A DNA stretch of 64,000 nt from CAVQEG01 sp963711465 (GTDB taxonomy: Bacteria > Bacteroidota > Ignavibacteria > OLB7). Of the stretch, positions 8,885-18,225 are shown piece after piece. The notes beneath the pieces were generated by a model. It was not told the origin of the DNA, did no database searches, and saw only the letters and a list, made by a program, of their open reading frames with translations. Numbering within the stretch: the first letter of the stretch is position 1; every line of letters begins with the position of its first letter. A program made the position numbers and the translations under genes. The stretch spans positions 1,550,001 to 1,614,000 of the forward strand of contig CAVQEG010000001.1 of assembly GCA_963711465.1 (NCBI GenBank). The letters run 5' to 3'.

Positions 8885-10347
8885 GATCCCTCCGCCATGA
8901 TTCGCTCGATGTCGTCGGCGGACCGCTCGAGATCACCCGAGAGGTCGACCGGACCATTGTCGGTTACCTCGATGTCGTCTTCGATGCGAACGCCGATGTT
9001 CCACCACTTCGGATCGCAGTCGCTACCGGCTGGAATGTAGATGCCGGGCTCGACCGTCAGTACCATTCCCGATCGCAGCACACCGGGCTTGCCGACGTCG
9101 TGGACGTCGAGTCCGAGGAAATGGGAGAATCCGTGTATGGTGTACGTGCGCGCCTGCTCAGGGCTGGAGATGATGCCGAGGCGCATGAGCCCGTCACTGA
9201 TCACCGCGGCGGCAGCGACGTGAGGATCCCAGAACTTGTGACCCGGACGGCAGAGCTGAATACCCGCAGTCTGGGCGGCGAGAACGAGATCGTAGATCTT
9301 TCGCTGTTCCGGCGAGAAGTGTCCGGAGATCGGTATCGTGCGGGTCACGTCCGCGGAGTACCCATGCAGCTCCGCACCGCAGTCCATCACCACCAGATCC
9401 CCCGGTTCGGTCTTCCTGCGATTGGTGCTGTAGTGGAGAATGCAGCTGTACGGTCCGGAGCCGACGATCGACTCGTAGCCGGGGTCCTCGGAGCCGAGCC
9501 GTCGGAACGTGTACTCCATGATCGCTTCGAGCTCGTACTCATGCATACCGGGTCGCGCTGCACGCATCGTTGCCCGATGCGCCTCGACGGTGATCGAGTC
9601 CGCCCTGCGCATCAGCGCGATTTCCGCCGGAGACTTGATCACGCGCATCGGATCGAGAATCTCTCCTGCAGGATGCGGACGCACACTCGGAAATCGCATT
9701 CGCAGCGTGTCGACGAACGCAGCCACGGGATCGACGCTCGCACCGGTGAGCGGGTCGGCGATCGCCTCGTCGTCGTCCCATCCGTCATAGTAGACCGCGG
9801 ACGATTTCGCCAGCAGCGTGTCAAGCACGCCCCGCAGTCGCGCGATGGGAAGCACCGTCGCGACACCCGTGATTTCGGGCGCGCGCTCGACACCCATAGT
9901 GATTCCCGTCCATGTCTCCCGGGCCGGATCGCGCCGGGCAACGAAGAGCACCTGGTGCACCTGTCTGCCGTCGATGCTCACCGGGTTGCCCGAGAGCAGC
10001 AGCGCCGCCGGATGTTCGGTGACGCCGCTGAGGTACAGCAGGGAATTGCGCTGACGGTAGGGATACTCGATGTCGTTGCTGCGCGTGGCGGGTCCGACCG
10101 ATGTGACCAGCATGAGTTCCGAGTCGCTCAGCTGGGCGACGACCCGGTCGCGGCGCGATGCGAATTCCGAACGTGGAAGCAGATCGGTATCGAGCACCTG
10201 GTAGTGACCGTACGTCCCGGATTCCTGCCCACGCACGCCCGAGATGGCCAGGACGAAGGTGAGGACCGCCGCGGAGAGCAACCTCGCGCCGCGCGCGCCT
10301 CGGAGGGCTGAGCCGCGCATGGTGCCGTGACCACCGGGGCGCTTCAT
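8881..10347 (-). CDS. Exported Xaa-Pro aminopeptidase (M24B family)
   Basis: 488-residue metalloaminopeptidase that removes N-terminal residues preceding proline. An N-terminal signal segment (LLSAAVLTFVLAISGVRGQ) indicates export to the periplasm, less common than the cytoplasmic form. The aminopeptidase-P N-domain covers ~45-190 and the pita-bread domain ~215-470. Metal ligands are visible: two Asp in VVMDCGAELHGYSADVTR, His in GFSHFLGLDVHD, Glu in LTVEPGIYIP and Glu in RIEDDIEV. The start at 10347 is chosen because it makes a 4-nt ATGA overlap with the upstream stop, matching the other junctions of this operon; an ATG 27 nt later is also possible. Confidence 0.88.
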   Translation of the reverse strand: MKRPGGHGTMRGSALRGARGARLLSAAVLTFVLAISGVRGQESGTYGHYQVLDTDLLPRSEFASRRDRVVAQLSDSELMLVTSVGPATRSNDIEYPYRQRNSLLYLSGVTEHPAALLLSGNPVSIDGRQVHQVLFVARRDPARETWTGITMGVERAPEITGVATVLPIARLRGVLDTLLAKSSAVYYDGWDDDEAIADPLTGASVDPVAAFVDTLRMRFPSVRPHPAGEILDPMRVIKSPAEIALMRRADSITVEAHRATMRAARPGMHEYELEAIMEYTFRRLGSEDPGYESIVGSGPYSCILHYSTNRRKTEPGDLVVMDCGAELHGYSADVTRTIPISGHFSPEQRKIYDLVLAAQTAGIQLCRPGHKFWDPHVAAAAVISDGLMRLGIISSPEQARTYTIHGFSHFLGLDVHDVGKPGVLRSGMVLTVEPGIYIPAGSDCDPKWWNIGVRIEDDIEVTDNGPVDLSGDLERSADDIERIMAEGS

Positions 10348-11261
10348 CGCGTTCCCTCGTCGGAGCTCGCCGGTGCGTCGGAGTCGGTGCCCCGGTCGAT
10401 CCCGCCGTCGGTGGCATCGGAGGGTTCGACCTGCGAGAACGTCATCGAAAGCACCTGTCGACCGGTGATCGACCATGCGTCATCGCGCGACAGCGTCAGG
10501 TTGGCGATCATCGACGCGTCGCCGGCCACGATGTGGCCGAGCTCAGGCGAGAAGTAGAACGTGCCTGCGCCGTTGATTACTGCCGCATTGGTTATTGGCG
10601 AACCGGGCATACGGTAGTCGATGCGGCCGACGCGTGAGAGGTCGACGGCGATCGCCGAGGTTCCCATCGTGTCCTTGCGGTCGGAGACCACACGGAAGAC
10701 GTGTCCTTTCCAGTAGACGGGCGGGTAGGAATTGTCGAACGACCAGTAGGCGCTCTCGAAGTTCTTGGAGGCACCCACCCAGGTGATCGAGTCGAAGAGA
10801 TCGGGCATGATTTCCGTCCGCAGCGGACCGCACGGTGCCATCTGCTGCGTCGAGTCGGTCTGCACGAGCTTGAGACGTTCACCGCTGCGGCTCATCAGGA
10901 ACCGCACGGTGCGACCGACCCACGGATGCGTGCGCCGCACGACCTGAGCCACGCCGGGGCGCGACTCGGTGGCGACGTAGTCGACGAGTTTCTCGGACAT
11001 GACGAACCCTTCCGGAAGGATGTCATCGCATCGCACGGCGATCACCTCTACGCGCTGCGCGGTGAGCACGCGCGGGACGCTGTCCCACAGCACGATGGAA
11101 TCCTGCGTGACGACGCGGTAGGTCACCTGCTGACCTCGCGTGAAGTGGTAGGCGAGGTTCACCGTGTCCAGCGCCTGGTCCTGCGCCGGAGCGACGCGCG
11201 GGAGCGCGGAGACAGCCAGCAGTACGGCTGCGATCGCCACGAAAATTCGATGTCTGTTCAT
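10344..11261 (-). CDS. Secreted protein of unknown function, member of a local paralogous trio
   Basis: 305-residue protein with a signal peptide (MNRHRIFVAIAAVLLAVSAL, cleavage near APAQ). The mature part begins with a short strand FTRGQQVTYRVVTQD, which resembles GDTLTYQ and GDKFEYDV at the same place in the two upstream genes. A second shared feature is a mid-protein segment on a displayed threshold or text-like value (SRSGERLKLVQ compared with TDRQGELRSVD and TDRRGRTVDVD). I infer the three are diverged paralogues. The C-terminus is acidic and low in complexity (SDATDGGIDRGTDSD). Both ends overlap neighbours by 4 nt. Function unknown; periplasmic or surface location is likely. Confidence 0.75.
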   Translation of the reverse strand: MNRHRIFVAIAAVLLAVSALPRVAPAQDQALDTVNLAYHFTRGQQVTYRVVTQDSIVLWDSVPRVLTAQRVEVIAVRCDDILPEGFVMSEKLVDYVATESRPGVAQVVRRTHPWVGRTVRFLMSRSGERLKLVQTDSTQQMAPCGPLRTEIMPDLFDSITWVGASKNFESAYWSFDNSYPPVYWKGHVFRVVSDRKDTMGTSAIAVDLSRVGRIDYRMPGSPITNAAVINGAGTFYFSPELGHIVAGDASMIANLTLSRDDAWSITGRQVLSMTFSQVEPSDATDGGIDRGTDSDAPASSDEGTR

Positions 11262-12112
11262 TTGCCGGTGCCTGCGGTTGACTTCTGAGTCGTCTGACGG
11301 AGCATCGTGATATGCATTCGCTGCGATGGCCGACCCTGAACGTTGTCGAAGGTCACGAGCGCATTGCCGACGAGCAGGTAGAGCAGTCGATCGTCGAGCG
11401 AGTAGTAGAGGCGGGAATCGTTGGTGATCGTGCTCTGCGGAACGGGCGTCGGAGAGGAGCGTTCGGATTCGTCGTCACGGGGAGCCGAACGGATCGTCAT
11501 CTTCACATCCATCACGGCCATCTCCTTTCCGAGCGTGTCGACGGTTCCACGATAGGAGAACGTCCGCGTGATCCTGTTGACCATGGGAGCCATCGCACCG
11601 GAATTCGAGTCCACCTCATCGACGGCCCACGTGTCACCCTTGAGGTGATCGCGAACCATGTCCGGAAGGAAGAGCTGCTGGGCGTTGTAGTGGACCATCC
11701 CGCCGATCCCGTTGAGTCGCACGGGAATTCTGACGCCGTCCACATCGACGGTGCGTCCGCGCCGGTCGGTGGTGAACAGCGCCGGCTTGGTCGGTACGCG
11801 CTGCGGAGACATGCCGCTGACCGAGGCGACCATCTGCGGAGTATCGTAGTACCAGCGGATTCTCTCCGCCGACGTCGTGTCGACGCTCAGGTCGATCGGG
11901 CCGCTGATGAGCGACCGGTGTATCGCCGGCGCGCCGGTCGCCGAATCGATCTCGTTGGTCTGCAGCGTTCCCTCCACGCGGACATCGTATTCGAATTTGT
12001 CGCCCGGGGAGACATCGAGGCGACCGGGTCCGGTGGAAGTATCAGGAAGGTCGATTCCACACGATGCGACGCCGACGGCCAGCAGCGCAACGATGAGTGG
12101 CAGTGATTTCAT
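11258..12112 (-). CDS. Lipoprotein of unknown function, paralogue of its neighbours
   Basis: 284-residue lipoprotein with signal MKSLPLIVALLAVGVASC (lipobox VASC, Cys 18). The mature region starts with SPGDKFEYDVRVEGTL, aligning with the same position in the neighbouring secreted proteins, and later has TDRRGRTVDVDGV and RGTVDTLGKE, counterparts of TDRQGELRSVD and DGSADTLGYD in the upstream gene. A GTG at 12160 would overlap the upstream stop by 4 nt, as at the other junctions of the operon, and would add 16 residues before the signal; I prefer the ATG that gives a normal lipoprotein signal, but the GTG cannot be excluded. No known catalytic motif was seen. Confidence 0.72.
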   Translation of the reverse strand: MKSLPLIVALLAVGVASCGIDLPDTSTGPGRLDVSPGDKFEYDVRVEGTLQTNEIDSATGAPAIHRSLISGPIDLSVDTTSAERIRWYYDTPQMVASVSGMSPQRVPTKPALFTTDRRGRTVDVDGVRIPVRLNGIGGMVHYNAQQLFLPDMVRDHLKGDTWAVDEVDSNSGAMAPMVNRITRTFSYRGTVDTLGKEMAVMDVKMTIRSAPRDDESERSSPTPVPQSTITNDSRLYYSLDDRLLYLLVGNALVTFDNVQGRPSQRMHITMLRQTTQKSTAGTGK

Positions 12113-12156
12113 GTGATGCAGCGTATTGAATGCGGGGAGTCGGTCTCGCGGTCTCG

Positions 12157-12972
12157 TCACTGGCGGCGAATCTGCGAGTAGGTCGACTGTCGCATCGGGA
12201 TCACCATTGACTTCGGACCCGTGATGATGACGTTCGATTCGCTCGTCGAGGACTTCTCAGCGGCGACAAGCATACCGGTCGATCGATCGTAGTACATCGT
12301 TCCATCCATACTGCCGTTGCCTTCGATGCCCATGGTCATCGCGCCCTGCGTTCCCTGACCACTGACGGTGAGCGTATCGGAGCTCACGCGGAAGCGCGCC
12401 GCGTCGTAGCCCAGGGTATCGGCCGACCCGTCGAAGTGATACCGGAGAATCGCGTGCATCACGATGTTCATCGGCCCGGCCGTGTCGCTGCGGTCGGTCG
12501 TCCACTCTCCCTGCTTCATCGCCTGGGCGCTGGCTGCGGGAACGAACAGCGACGAGAGCTCGCGCTTGACGAGCTGACCGATCATGACGCTCGAACCGAT
12601 GAGCTCGAGGGGCGCACGGTCGACCGAGCGCAATTCGCCCTGGCGATCGGTCACCATCCGGATGAAACCCGATCCGACGGTCGTGTCCTGGTGCACCGTT
12701 GGCATATCGATGGAAATATGCTCCTGCGGCATCGCAAGACTCCAGCGAATCGAGTCGCCGGCAACCTCCTCGGCGACGATCAGCAACTGCCCGTCGAGGG
12801 TGGTGGTCGTCGTCGTCTCGGCACCGCCCACGGTCTGGACCATCGACATGGAGTCGAGCATCTGGTAGGTGAGCGTATCGCCGATGGTGGGATTGAGCCT
12901 GAGCGTCTGAGCGGCCGCGGTGGTCGATGCAAACAGCAGGAGCGCGGCGAGGATGCGAGAGAAGTGCTTCAT
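12157..12972 (-). CDS. Secreted protein of unknown function, first gene of the operon
   Basis: 271-residue protein with a signal peptide (MKHFSRILAALLLFASTTAAAQ). It shares with the two downstream genes an N-terminal GDTLTYQ strand, a central TDRQGELRSVD segment and a DGSADTLGYDAARF segment, so all three appear to descend from one ancestor; DUF6263-like proteins are a possible family, not confirmed. The last residues are basic (QSTYSQIRRQ). A consensus promoter lies about 45 nt upstream (13018-13048). It is the head of a five-gene minus-strand operon ending with the NYN-domain gene. Confidence 0.75.
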   Translation of the reverse strand: MKHFSRILAALLLFASTTAAAQTLRLNPTIGDTLTYQMLDSMSMVQTVGGAETTTTTTLDGQLLIVAEEVAGDSIRWSLAMPQEHISIDMPTVHQDTTVGSGFIRMVTDRQGELRSVDRAPLELIGSSVMIGQLVKRELSSLFVPAASAQAMKQGEWTTDRSDTAGPMNIVMHAILRYHFDGSADTLGYDAARFRVSSDTLTVSGQGTQGAMTMGIEGNGSMDGTMYYDRSTGMLVAAEKSSTSESNVIITGPKSMVIPMRQSTYSQIRRQ

Positions 12973-13017
12973 GCGAAATGGGTGGGTGAATCGGAAGCTG
13001 GTTCTGAACAAAGCGTA

Positions 13018-13048
13018 CAAGATACCTCCGGTTCCCCACCCATCGCAA
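13018..13048 (-). promoter_or_regulatory. Bacteroidota-type promoter of the secreted-trio/aminopeptidase operon
   Basis: On the minus strand, TTG (complement of 13046-13048) is followed after 21 nt by TATCTTG (complement of 13018-13024). This matches the Bacteroidota arrangement TTG-N19-21-TAnnTTTG. The start codon at 12972 follows about 45 nt downstream. Confidence 0.55.
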
Positions 13049-13059
13049 TTCCCTTCGGT

Positions 13060-13494
13060 CTAATCAACCACCAGTGACCCCTTCAGCATGTGCATTCCAC
13101 ACGTGAAGCCGTATTCGCCCGGCTTCTCCGGTGTGAATTCCACCGGCGTCCGCTCTCCCGACGGGATGTCGGTCTTGCCGATGTTCAGGTCCGGAATCTG
13201 CACCGTCCAGACGCATTCGGTCGTGCCCTTCTGATCGAAGGTGATCCGCGCCGGAACACCGGCCTTCAGGGCAATACGACTCGGTTCGTACCCCGTATCG
13301 GTGACCGTCACGTCGATCACCTGCACGCCGTCGACCATCGATGCGGGCACGGCCGGTGTTTCGGTCTGACTCGGCGGACCTTCGGGAACGTAGCCGGAGC
13401 CGTCAGCGTCGTTGGACGCCTGGTTGTCGGTGGAACCGCACGCCGCCAGCGTTACGGCAAGCGCGAGGATCGGAATCAGCTTGAGGAATTTCAT
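13060..13494 (-). CDS. Cupredoxin-domain lipoprotein at the copper-efflux locus
   Basis: 144-residue lipoprotein. The signal ends in lipobox LAAC (Cys 19) and is followed by a low-complexity linker to about residue 50. The cupredoxin fold covers ~55-144, with VTDTGYEPSRIALKAGVPARI, Cys 94 in TEC, and the C-terminal metal loop FTCGMHMLKG (Cys 132, Met 134, His 135, Met 136), a plausible copper site. It is the last gene after the CusA-type pump, so it may receive, carry or buffer copper in the periplasm. AAGGAG lies 8 nt upstream of the ATG. An in-frame extension to 13617 runs into the pump gene and lacks a signal, so it is rejected. Confidence 0.82.
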   Translation of the reverse strand: MKFLKLIPILALAVTLAACGSTDNQASNDADGSGYVPEGPPSQTETPAVPASMVDGVQVIDVTVTDTGYEPSRIALKAGVPARITFDQKGTTECVWTVQIPDLNIGKTDIPSGERTPVEFTPEKPGEYGFTCGMHMLKGSLVVD

Positions 13495-13561
13495 TGCAGT
13501 CTCCTTGAAATGGTTGCGTTGAAGAATTGACGTTGCGTTGTCAGACCGAACGGCGCGCTCA

Positions 13562-16500
13562 TCACGCCATCCACTCGGCCATCTGCGATTTCTCGAGCGT
13601 GCCCTTGGCAAGCGCACGCTCCTTCATGATGATGAACAACACGGGAGTCATGATCAGCACATGGACCGCCGAGGTGAACAGTCCGCCGATCATCGGCGCT
13701 ACGAGCGGCTTCATCACGTCGGAGCCGACGCCGCTGGAGAAGAGGATCGGCACGAGTCCGATCATGGCCGTAGCCACCGTCATCAGCTTCGGTCGGAGCC
13801 GTTGCACCGCGCCCTCCATCGTGGCCGCGTGCAGATCCTCCGGCGTGAGCGCAGTGCCGCCGAGGAGCTTGCGGTCCAGCGCCTGATGCAGGTACACCAC
13901 CATCACCACACCCGTCTGGACGGCGATGCCGTAGAGTGCGATGAACCCCACCCAGACTGCGACCGAGAAGTTGAACCCAAGCACGTACATCAGGTAGACG
14001 CCGCCGATGAGGGCGAACGGCACCGACAGCATCACCACGCCCGCTTCCTTCCAGTCGCGCATTGTCAGGTAAAGCATTCCGAAGATGACGAGGAACACGA
14101 CCGGCATGACCACCATCAGGCGGTGATCAGCCCGAATCTTGTTCTCGTACTGGCCGCTCCATTCCCAGGTGTAGCCGGCAGGCATCTGCAGGCTGTCGCG
14201 CAACATCAGGGTGGCCGCGTCGATGAATCCACCCAGGTCGCGGCCGCGAACGTTGAGGAACACGAGCGATCGGAGCTGCCCGTTCTCCGATGCGATCATC
14301 GTCGGGCCCGGCGTGATCGAGACCGTTGCGACATCACCGAGCCGGACGTAGCCGCGAATCGGCGATCCATCCAGCACCGAGCGCTGCGTTGCACGTGCGG
14401 TCGTACTGTTGCCGCCTCCCATGGGACCGCTCATCGCGCCTCCCATGGCCGGGGCCGACGTTGCCGCCGGGATCGACACGGATATGCCGGTCGAACGAAT
14501 CGGCACGAGGATCTGGCGAATCGACTCCGGGTCGTTGCGCAGCTCGCGCATGTAACGCACTCGCAGCGGGTAGCGCGCCCGACCGTCGACGACCTCCGAG
14601 ACGTTCTGGCCGCCGATCGCGTATTCGACCAGCATCTGGAGGTCGGCCAGATCGACACCGTAGCGAGCGGCGGCCTCCTCGTCGATGTCGATGTCGAGGA
14701 ACGCACCGCCCTGTACGCGGTCGGCCGCCACGTCGGCTGCGCCGCGGACGCCCTTCAACATCCGCTCGCCCTCGATCGCCAGCTGCTCCAGCGTGTCGAG
14801 GTTGCTGCCGTAGATCTTCAACCCGAGATCGGTGCGCACGCCGGTTGCGAGCATGTTGATCCGGTTGATGATCGGCTGCGTCCATCCGTTGCGGACGCCG
14901 GGAATCTGCAGCTGCCGGTCGAGGTCGGCGATGATCTTCTGCTTGGTGAGGCCTGGACGCCACTGATCGCGCGGCTTGAGCGAGATGATGGTCTCGATCA
15001 TCGACACCGGTGCGTTGTCGGTCGCGGTTTCCGCCCTGCCCGCCTTGCCCAGGACGTCCTCGACCTCGGGGTAGCTGCGAATGATTCTGTCCTGCGTCTG
15101 CATCACGCGTGTCACCTCGCTGATCGACGCGTTCGGCATCAGCACCGGCATGAACAGGATTGAGCCCTCGTCGAGGGGCGGCATGAACTCCGAACCGGTG
15201 TTGAGAATCATCGGGATGGTGAGCGCCAGCGCAAGCAGGTTCAGCCCGACGGTCGTCCAGCGATGTCGCAGACACCAGGCGAGCACCGGCGAGTAAATCG
15301 CGTGGAATACGCGCATGATCGGGTTCTCCCGCTCCGCCCGGAATTTCCCCCGCATCAACAGCGTCATCAGCACCGGCACCAGCGTGATGGCGACAATGGC
15401 AGAGCTCGCGATCACGAACGTCTTCGTCCACGCAAGCGGGTGGAACAGCTTGCCTTCCTGTCCCTCGAGCAGGAACACTGGCAGGAAGGAGACGACCATG
15501 ATCGCTTCGCTGAAGAAGATCGCCCGCCCCACCTGTTTTGCGGAGATGATGGCCAGCTGGCGGTAATCCTCGCGGGTCAGCTCGCCCCGCGTCCGCTGTG
15601 CCTCGGCGATGTTGCGATAGGCATTCTCCACCAGTACGATCGAGGAGTCGACCACCACGCCGATCGCCAGCGCGATGCCGCCGAGCGACATGATGTTCGA
15701 GGTGATTCCGGCCACCCGCATCAGCAGGAACGCCAGCAGCACCGAGACGGGAATCTCGATGAGGATGCGAAGGGCACTGCGGACGTGGAAGATGAACAGC
15801 AGCACGACCAGCGTGACGATGAGCGCCTCCTCGACCAGCGAGTGTGCCAGCGTGTCGATCGCCTTGGCGATGAGCGGTGTGCGATCGTATGCCGGGACGA
15901 TTCGGACGCCCTTCGGCAGACCGGGCTGAATTTCCGCGATGCGCGCGCGGACCCGGTCGATCACCTGCTGCGCGTTCTCGCCCTGACGCATCACGACGAT
16001 TCCACCGACCACCTCGCCGTTGCCGTTCTTCTCCAGCGCTCCGCGCCGGATGTCTCCACCCATCTGTACGGTCGCCACCTGCCCGAGCCGCAGCGGAATG
16101 CCCGCCCTGGTCGTCACCAGGATCTTCTCGATGTCCGATTCGTTCTCGACATATCCCTGACCGCGAACGAAGAACTCGGCGTCGGAGCTCTCGATGAGCT
16201 TGCCGCCGACCTCGTTGTTCGCCCGTCTAACAGCGGAAAGCACCTCGGCGAACGTGACGTTGTTGGACCGCATCAGCTCCGGATCGACGTCGATCTGATA
16301 CTGACGCACGTACCCGCCCACCGATGCGACCTCGGCCACACCCGGCACCGAGGAGAGCCGGAAGCGGATGAACCAGTCCTGAATCGACCGCAGCGCTCCG
16401 AGGTCGTATCCCGTTCCCTCGACGGTGTACCAGTAGATATGGCCCACGCCCGTGCCATCGGGGCCGAGCGTCGGCACCGCACCATGCGGCAGTTCGTCGC

Positions 16501-16852
16501 CGACGGTGATGAGCCGCTCCTCCACCTGCTGCCGGGCGAAGTACAGATCGATGTCGTCGTTGAAAATCACGAAGACGAAGCTCATCCCGAACATGCTGCT
16601 GGCGCGGACGGCTTTCACTTCGGGAAGCCCCTGCAGCGCGGTCGCAATCGGATAGGTGACCTGGTCCTCGACGAGCTCCGGCGAGCGCCCCATCCATTCG
16701 GTGAAGACGATCACCTGATTCTCCGACAGGTCAGGAATCGCGTCGACCGGCGTCGTGGCGACGGCCCATACGCCCGCACCGGCAAGGATGAGGAAGATGA
16801 TTCCGACGAGGATCGGATTGTCGGCGCTCCATTGAATGATGCGTTCGATCAT
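13562..16852 (-). CDS. cusA: CusA/CzcA-family heavy-metal efflux RND pump
   Basis: 1096-residue inner-membrane RND transporter that exports metal ions using the proton gradient. It opens with MIERIIQWSADNPILVGI, then VDAIPDLSENQVIVFTEW, both diagnostic of the heavy-metal-efflux RND group. Transmembrane helix 4 has GIALAIGVVVDSSIVLVEN, with the conserved Asp of the proton relay. Two repeats of six helices flank large periplasmic loops. The second loop carries an unusual Ala/Gly/Met-rich insertion (AMGGAMSGPMGGG, encoded at about 14415-14460). Four base pairs overlap the adaptor gene (ATGA). Cupredoxin and HMBD neighbours favour Cu(I)/Ag(I) over Zn/Co/Cd as substrate, an inference from context. 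Confidence 0.92.
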   Translation of the reverse strand: MIERIIQWSADNPILVGIIFLILAGAGVWAVATTPVDAIPDLSENQVIVFTEWMGRSPELVEDQVTYPIATALQGLPEVKAVRASSMFGMSFVFVIFNDDIDLYFARQQVEERLITVGDELPHGAVPTLGPDGTGVGHIYWYTVEGTGYDLGALRSIQDWFIRFRLSSVPGVAEVASVGGYVRQYQIDVDPELMRSNNVTFAEVLSAVRRANNEVGGKLIESSDAEFFVRGQGYVENESDIEKILVTTRAGIPLRLGQVATVQMGGDIRRGALEKNGNGEVVGGIVVMRQGENAQQVIDRVRARIAEIQPGLPKGVRIVPAYDRTPLIAKAIDTLAHSLVEEALIVTLVVLLFIFHVRSALRILIEIPVSVLLAFLLMRVAGITSNIMSLGGIALAIGVVVDSSIVLVENAYRNIAEAQRTRGELTREDYRQLAIISAKQVGRAIFFSEAIMVVSFLPVFLLEGQEGKLFHPLAWTKTFVIASSAIVAITLVPVLMTLLMRGKFRAERENPIMRVFHAIYSPVLAWCLRHRWTTVGLNLLALALTIPMILNTGSEFMPPLDEGSILFMPVLMPNASISEVTRVMQTQDRIIRSYPEVEDVLGKAGRAETATDNAPVSMIETIISLKPRDQWRPGLTKQKIIADLDRQLQIPGVRNGWTQPIINRINMLATGVRTDLGLKIYGSNLDTLEQLAIEGERMLKGVRGAADVAADRVQGGAFLDIDIDEEAAARYGVDLADLQMLVEYAIGGQNVSEVVDGRARYPLRVRYMRELRNDPESIRQILVPIRSTGISVSIPAATSAPAMGGAMSGPMGGGNSTTARATQRSVLDGSPIRGYVRLGDVATVSITPGPTMIASENGQLRSLVFLNVRGRDLGGFIDAATLMLRDSLQMPAGYTWEWSGQYENKIRADHRLMVVMPVVFLVIFGMLYLTMRDWKEAGVVMLSVPFALIGGVYLMYVLGFNFSVAVWVGFIALYGIAVQTGVVMVVYLHQALDRKLLGGTALTPEDLHAATMEGAVQRLRPKLMTVATAMIGLVPILFSSGVGSDVMKPLVAPMIGGLFTSAVHVLIMTPVLFIIMKERALAKGTLEKSQMAEWMA

Positions 16853-18198
16853 GCCCCACCTCCGGTCAGCTGACGTTCCGAGTCAATGAGGAACCCGCCC
16901 TGTTCGACCACCCGGTCGCCTTCGGAAATCTCACCGCCGACGACCTCGTAGAAGTCGCCGTCCTTGTCGCCGAGGGTCACTTCACGCGGTTCGAACGTAT
17001 CGTGGGCCACCTCGACGTAGACCATATCGCGACGTCCGGTGCGGATCACCGACGTCGAAGGGACGGCCAGGGCCCCGGCATGGGGAATTCGAATCGAGGC
17101 GGTGAGATACATCCCCGGCTTGAGCTTCAGACCGGGATTGGCGAAGACGGCCCGCACCTTCGTCGTCCGCGTCTGCGGATCGACCTCGGGATAGACGTAG
17201 TCCACACGGCCGATCGAGGTGGCACCTCCGATCGCCGGACCCGTGAGACTCATCTGCATGCCTCCGTGCACGCGCCAGACGTCGTTCTCGTAGACGTTCG
17301 CCATCACCCACACCGACGACAGGTCGACCACCTGCATCAGGAGCGTTCCCTCGTTGACGTACGCACCCTCGCTGACGTCGAGTTCGGTGACATATCCGCT
17401 TGAGCGGGCGAACACGGTCGTCTCGTAGGACACATCGCCCTTCTTCTTCAGTTCCTCGATCTGCGCGTCGCTCATGCCGTAGAGTTCCAGCTTCTTGCGG
17501 GAACTCTCGACCATCCGGCGCCAGCGCTCCTGGGACCGATCCCGGCGCTGCGTGGTGGCGTCGATGTGTGATGCGCCATCGCCTCCTGGAATCTCCGGCA
17601 GATCGATCGGTTCGGATTCGAGCGCGACGAGGTACTCCTGCTGCGCGGTTAGCAGGTCGGGCGAGTAAATGCGCATCAGCGGCTCACCCTTGTGAACGAG
17701 GACGCCGGTCTGGTTGACATAGAGTCGCTCGATGCGCCCGCGGATCCACGATGTGACCGAGGAGAACGCGGCCTCGTCGTAGTCGACCACGGCCGGCACC
17801 GTCAGCGCCGCTGCGAACGTGTGGCGGCCGACTGCCACGGTCTGGACGTCTGCAACGATCCGCTCCCTCGGCGTGATGGTCACCCCCACCAGCGCGTCGC
17901 TGCCCTGGGCTGAACCCTTCGACACGGCCGCGGCCTTCACCGGCACGAGATCCATGGAACAGATCGGGCAGACGCCGGGCTCCGACTCGCGGATCTGCGG
18001 GTGCATCGGACAGGTGTAGATGATCCCCGGCGTTGCCGAGGCCGCCACAGGAGAGGCCGCGGTCTGCCACGGCTGCCACCACCATGCAGCCGCAGCGACG
18101 GCGAGGAGGACTGCAACGACCGTCGCGCCGACGAGGCGACGACGCCGGCCCTTCACCGGAGCGTGCATGGTCGATTCAATGTTGATGTGCTCACGCAT
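16849..18198 (-). CDS. CusB-type periplasmic adaptor with N-terminal heavy-metal-binding domain
   Basis: 449-residue membrane-fusion protein linking the RND pump to the outer-membrane channel. Residues 21-41 form the membrane anchor (ending AAAAWWW). Residues 61-86 are a heavy-metal-binding domain (YTCPMHPQI, then GVCPICSMDLVP) with the Cys/Met/His pattern seen in Cu/Ag systems. The barrel-sandwich, hairpin and beta-barrel regions follow (for example LMRIYSPDLLTAQQEYL and ARSSGYVTELDVSEGAYV). It overlaps the cusA start by 4 nt and starts 27 nt after the TolC-like gene stop, so all three pump parts are one operon. Confidence 0.9.
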   Translation of the reverse strand: MREHINIESTMHAPVKGRRRRLVGATVVAVLLAVAAAAWWWQPWQTAASPVAASATPGIIYTCPMHPQIRESEPGVCPICSMDLVPVKAAAVSKGSAQGSDALVGVTITPRERIVADVQTVAVGRHTFAAALTVPAVVDYDEAAFSSVTSWIRGRIERLYVNQTGVLVHKGEPLMRIYSPDLLTAQQEYLVALESEPIDLPEIPGGDGASHIDATTQRRDRSQERWRRMVESSRKKLELYGMSDAQIEELKKKGDVSYETTVFARSSGYVTELDVSEGAYVNEGTLLMQVVDLSSVWVMANVYENDVWRVHGGMQMSLTGPAIGGATSIGRVDYVYPEVDPQTRTTKVRAVFANPGLKLKPGMYLTASIRIPHAGALAVPSTSVIRTGRRDMVYVEVAHDTFEPREVTLGDKDGDFYEVVGGEISEGDRVVEQGGFLIDSERQLTGGGA

Positions 18199-18225
18199 GA
18201 TTCTATCCGCCTGTCTGATGAACTG

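Noticed and set aside
15263..16873. Long open frame on the plus strand opposite cusA (similar ones opposite the permease and choice-of-anchor-D genes)
   Set aside because: Long antisense frames are expected in GC-rich coding DNA; the products are Arg/His/Asp-rich with no known domain, while the opposite strand encodes clear families.
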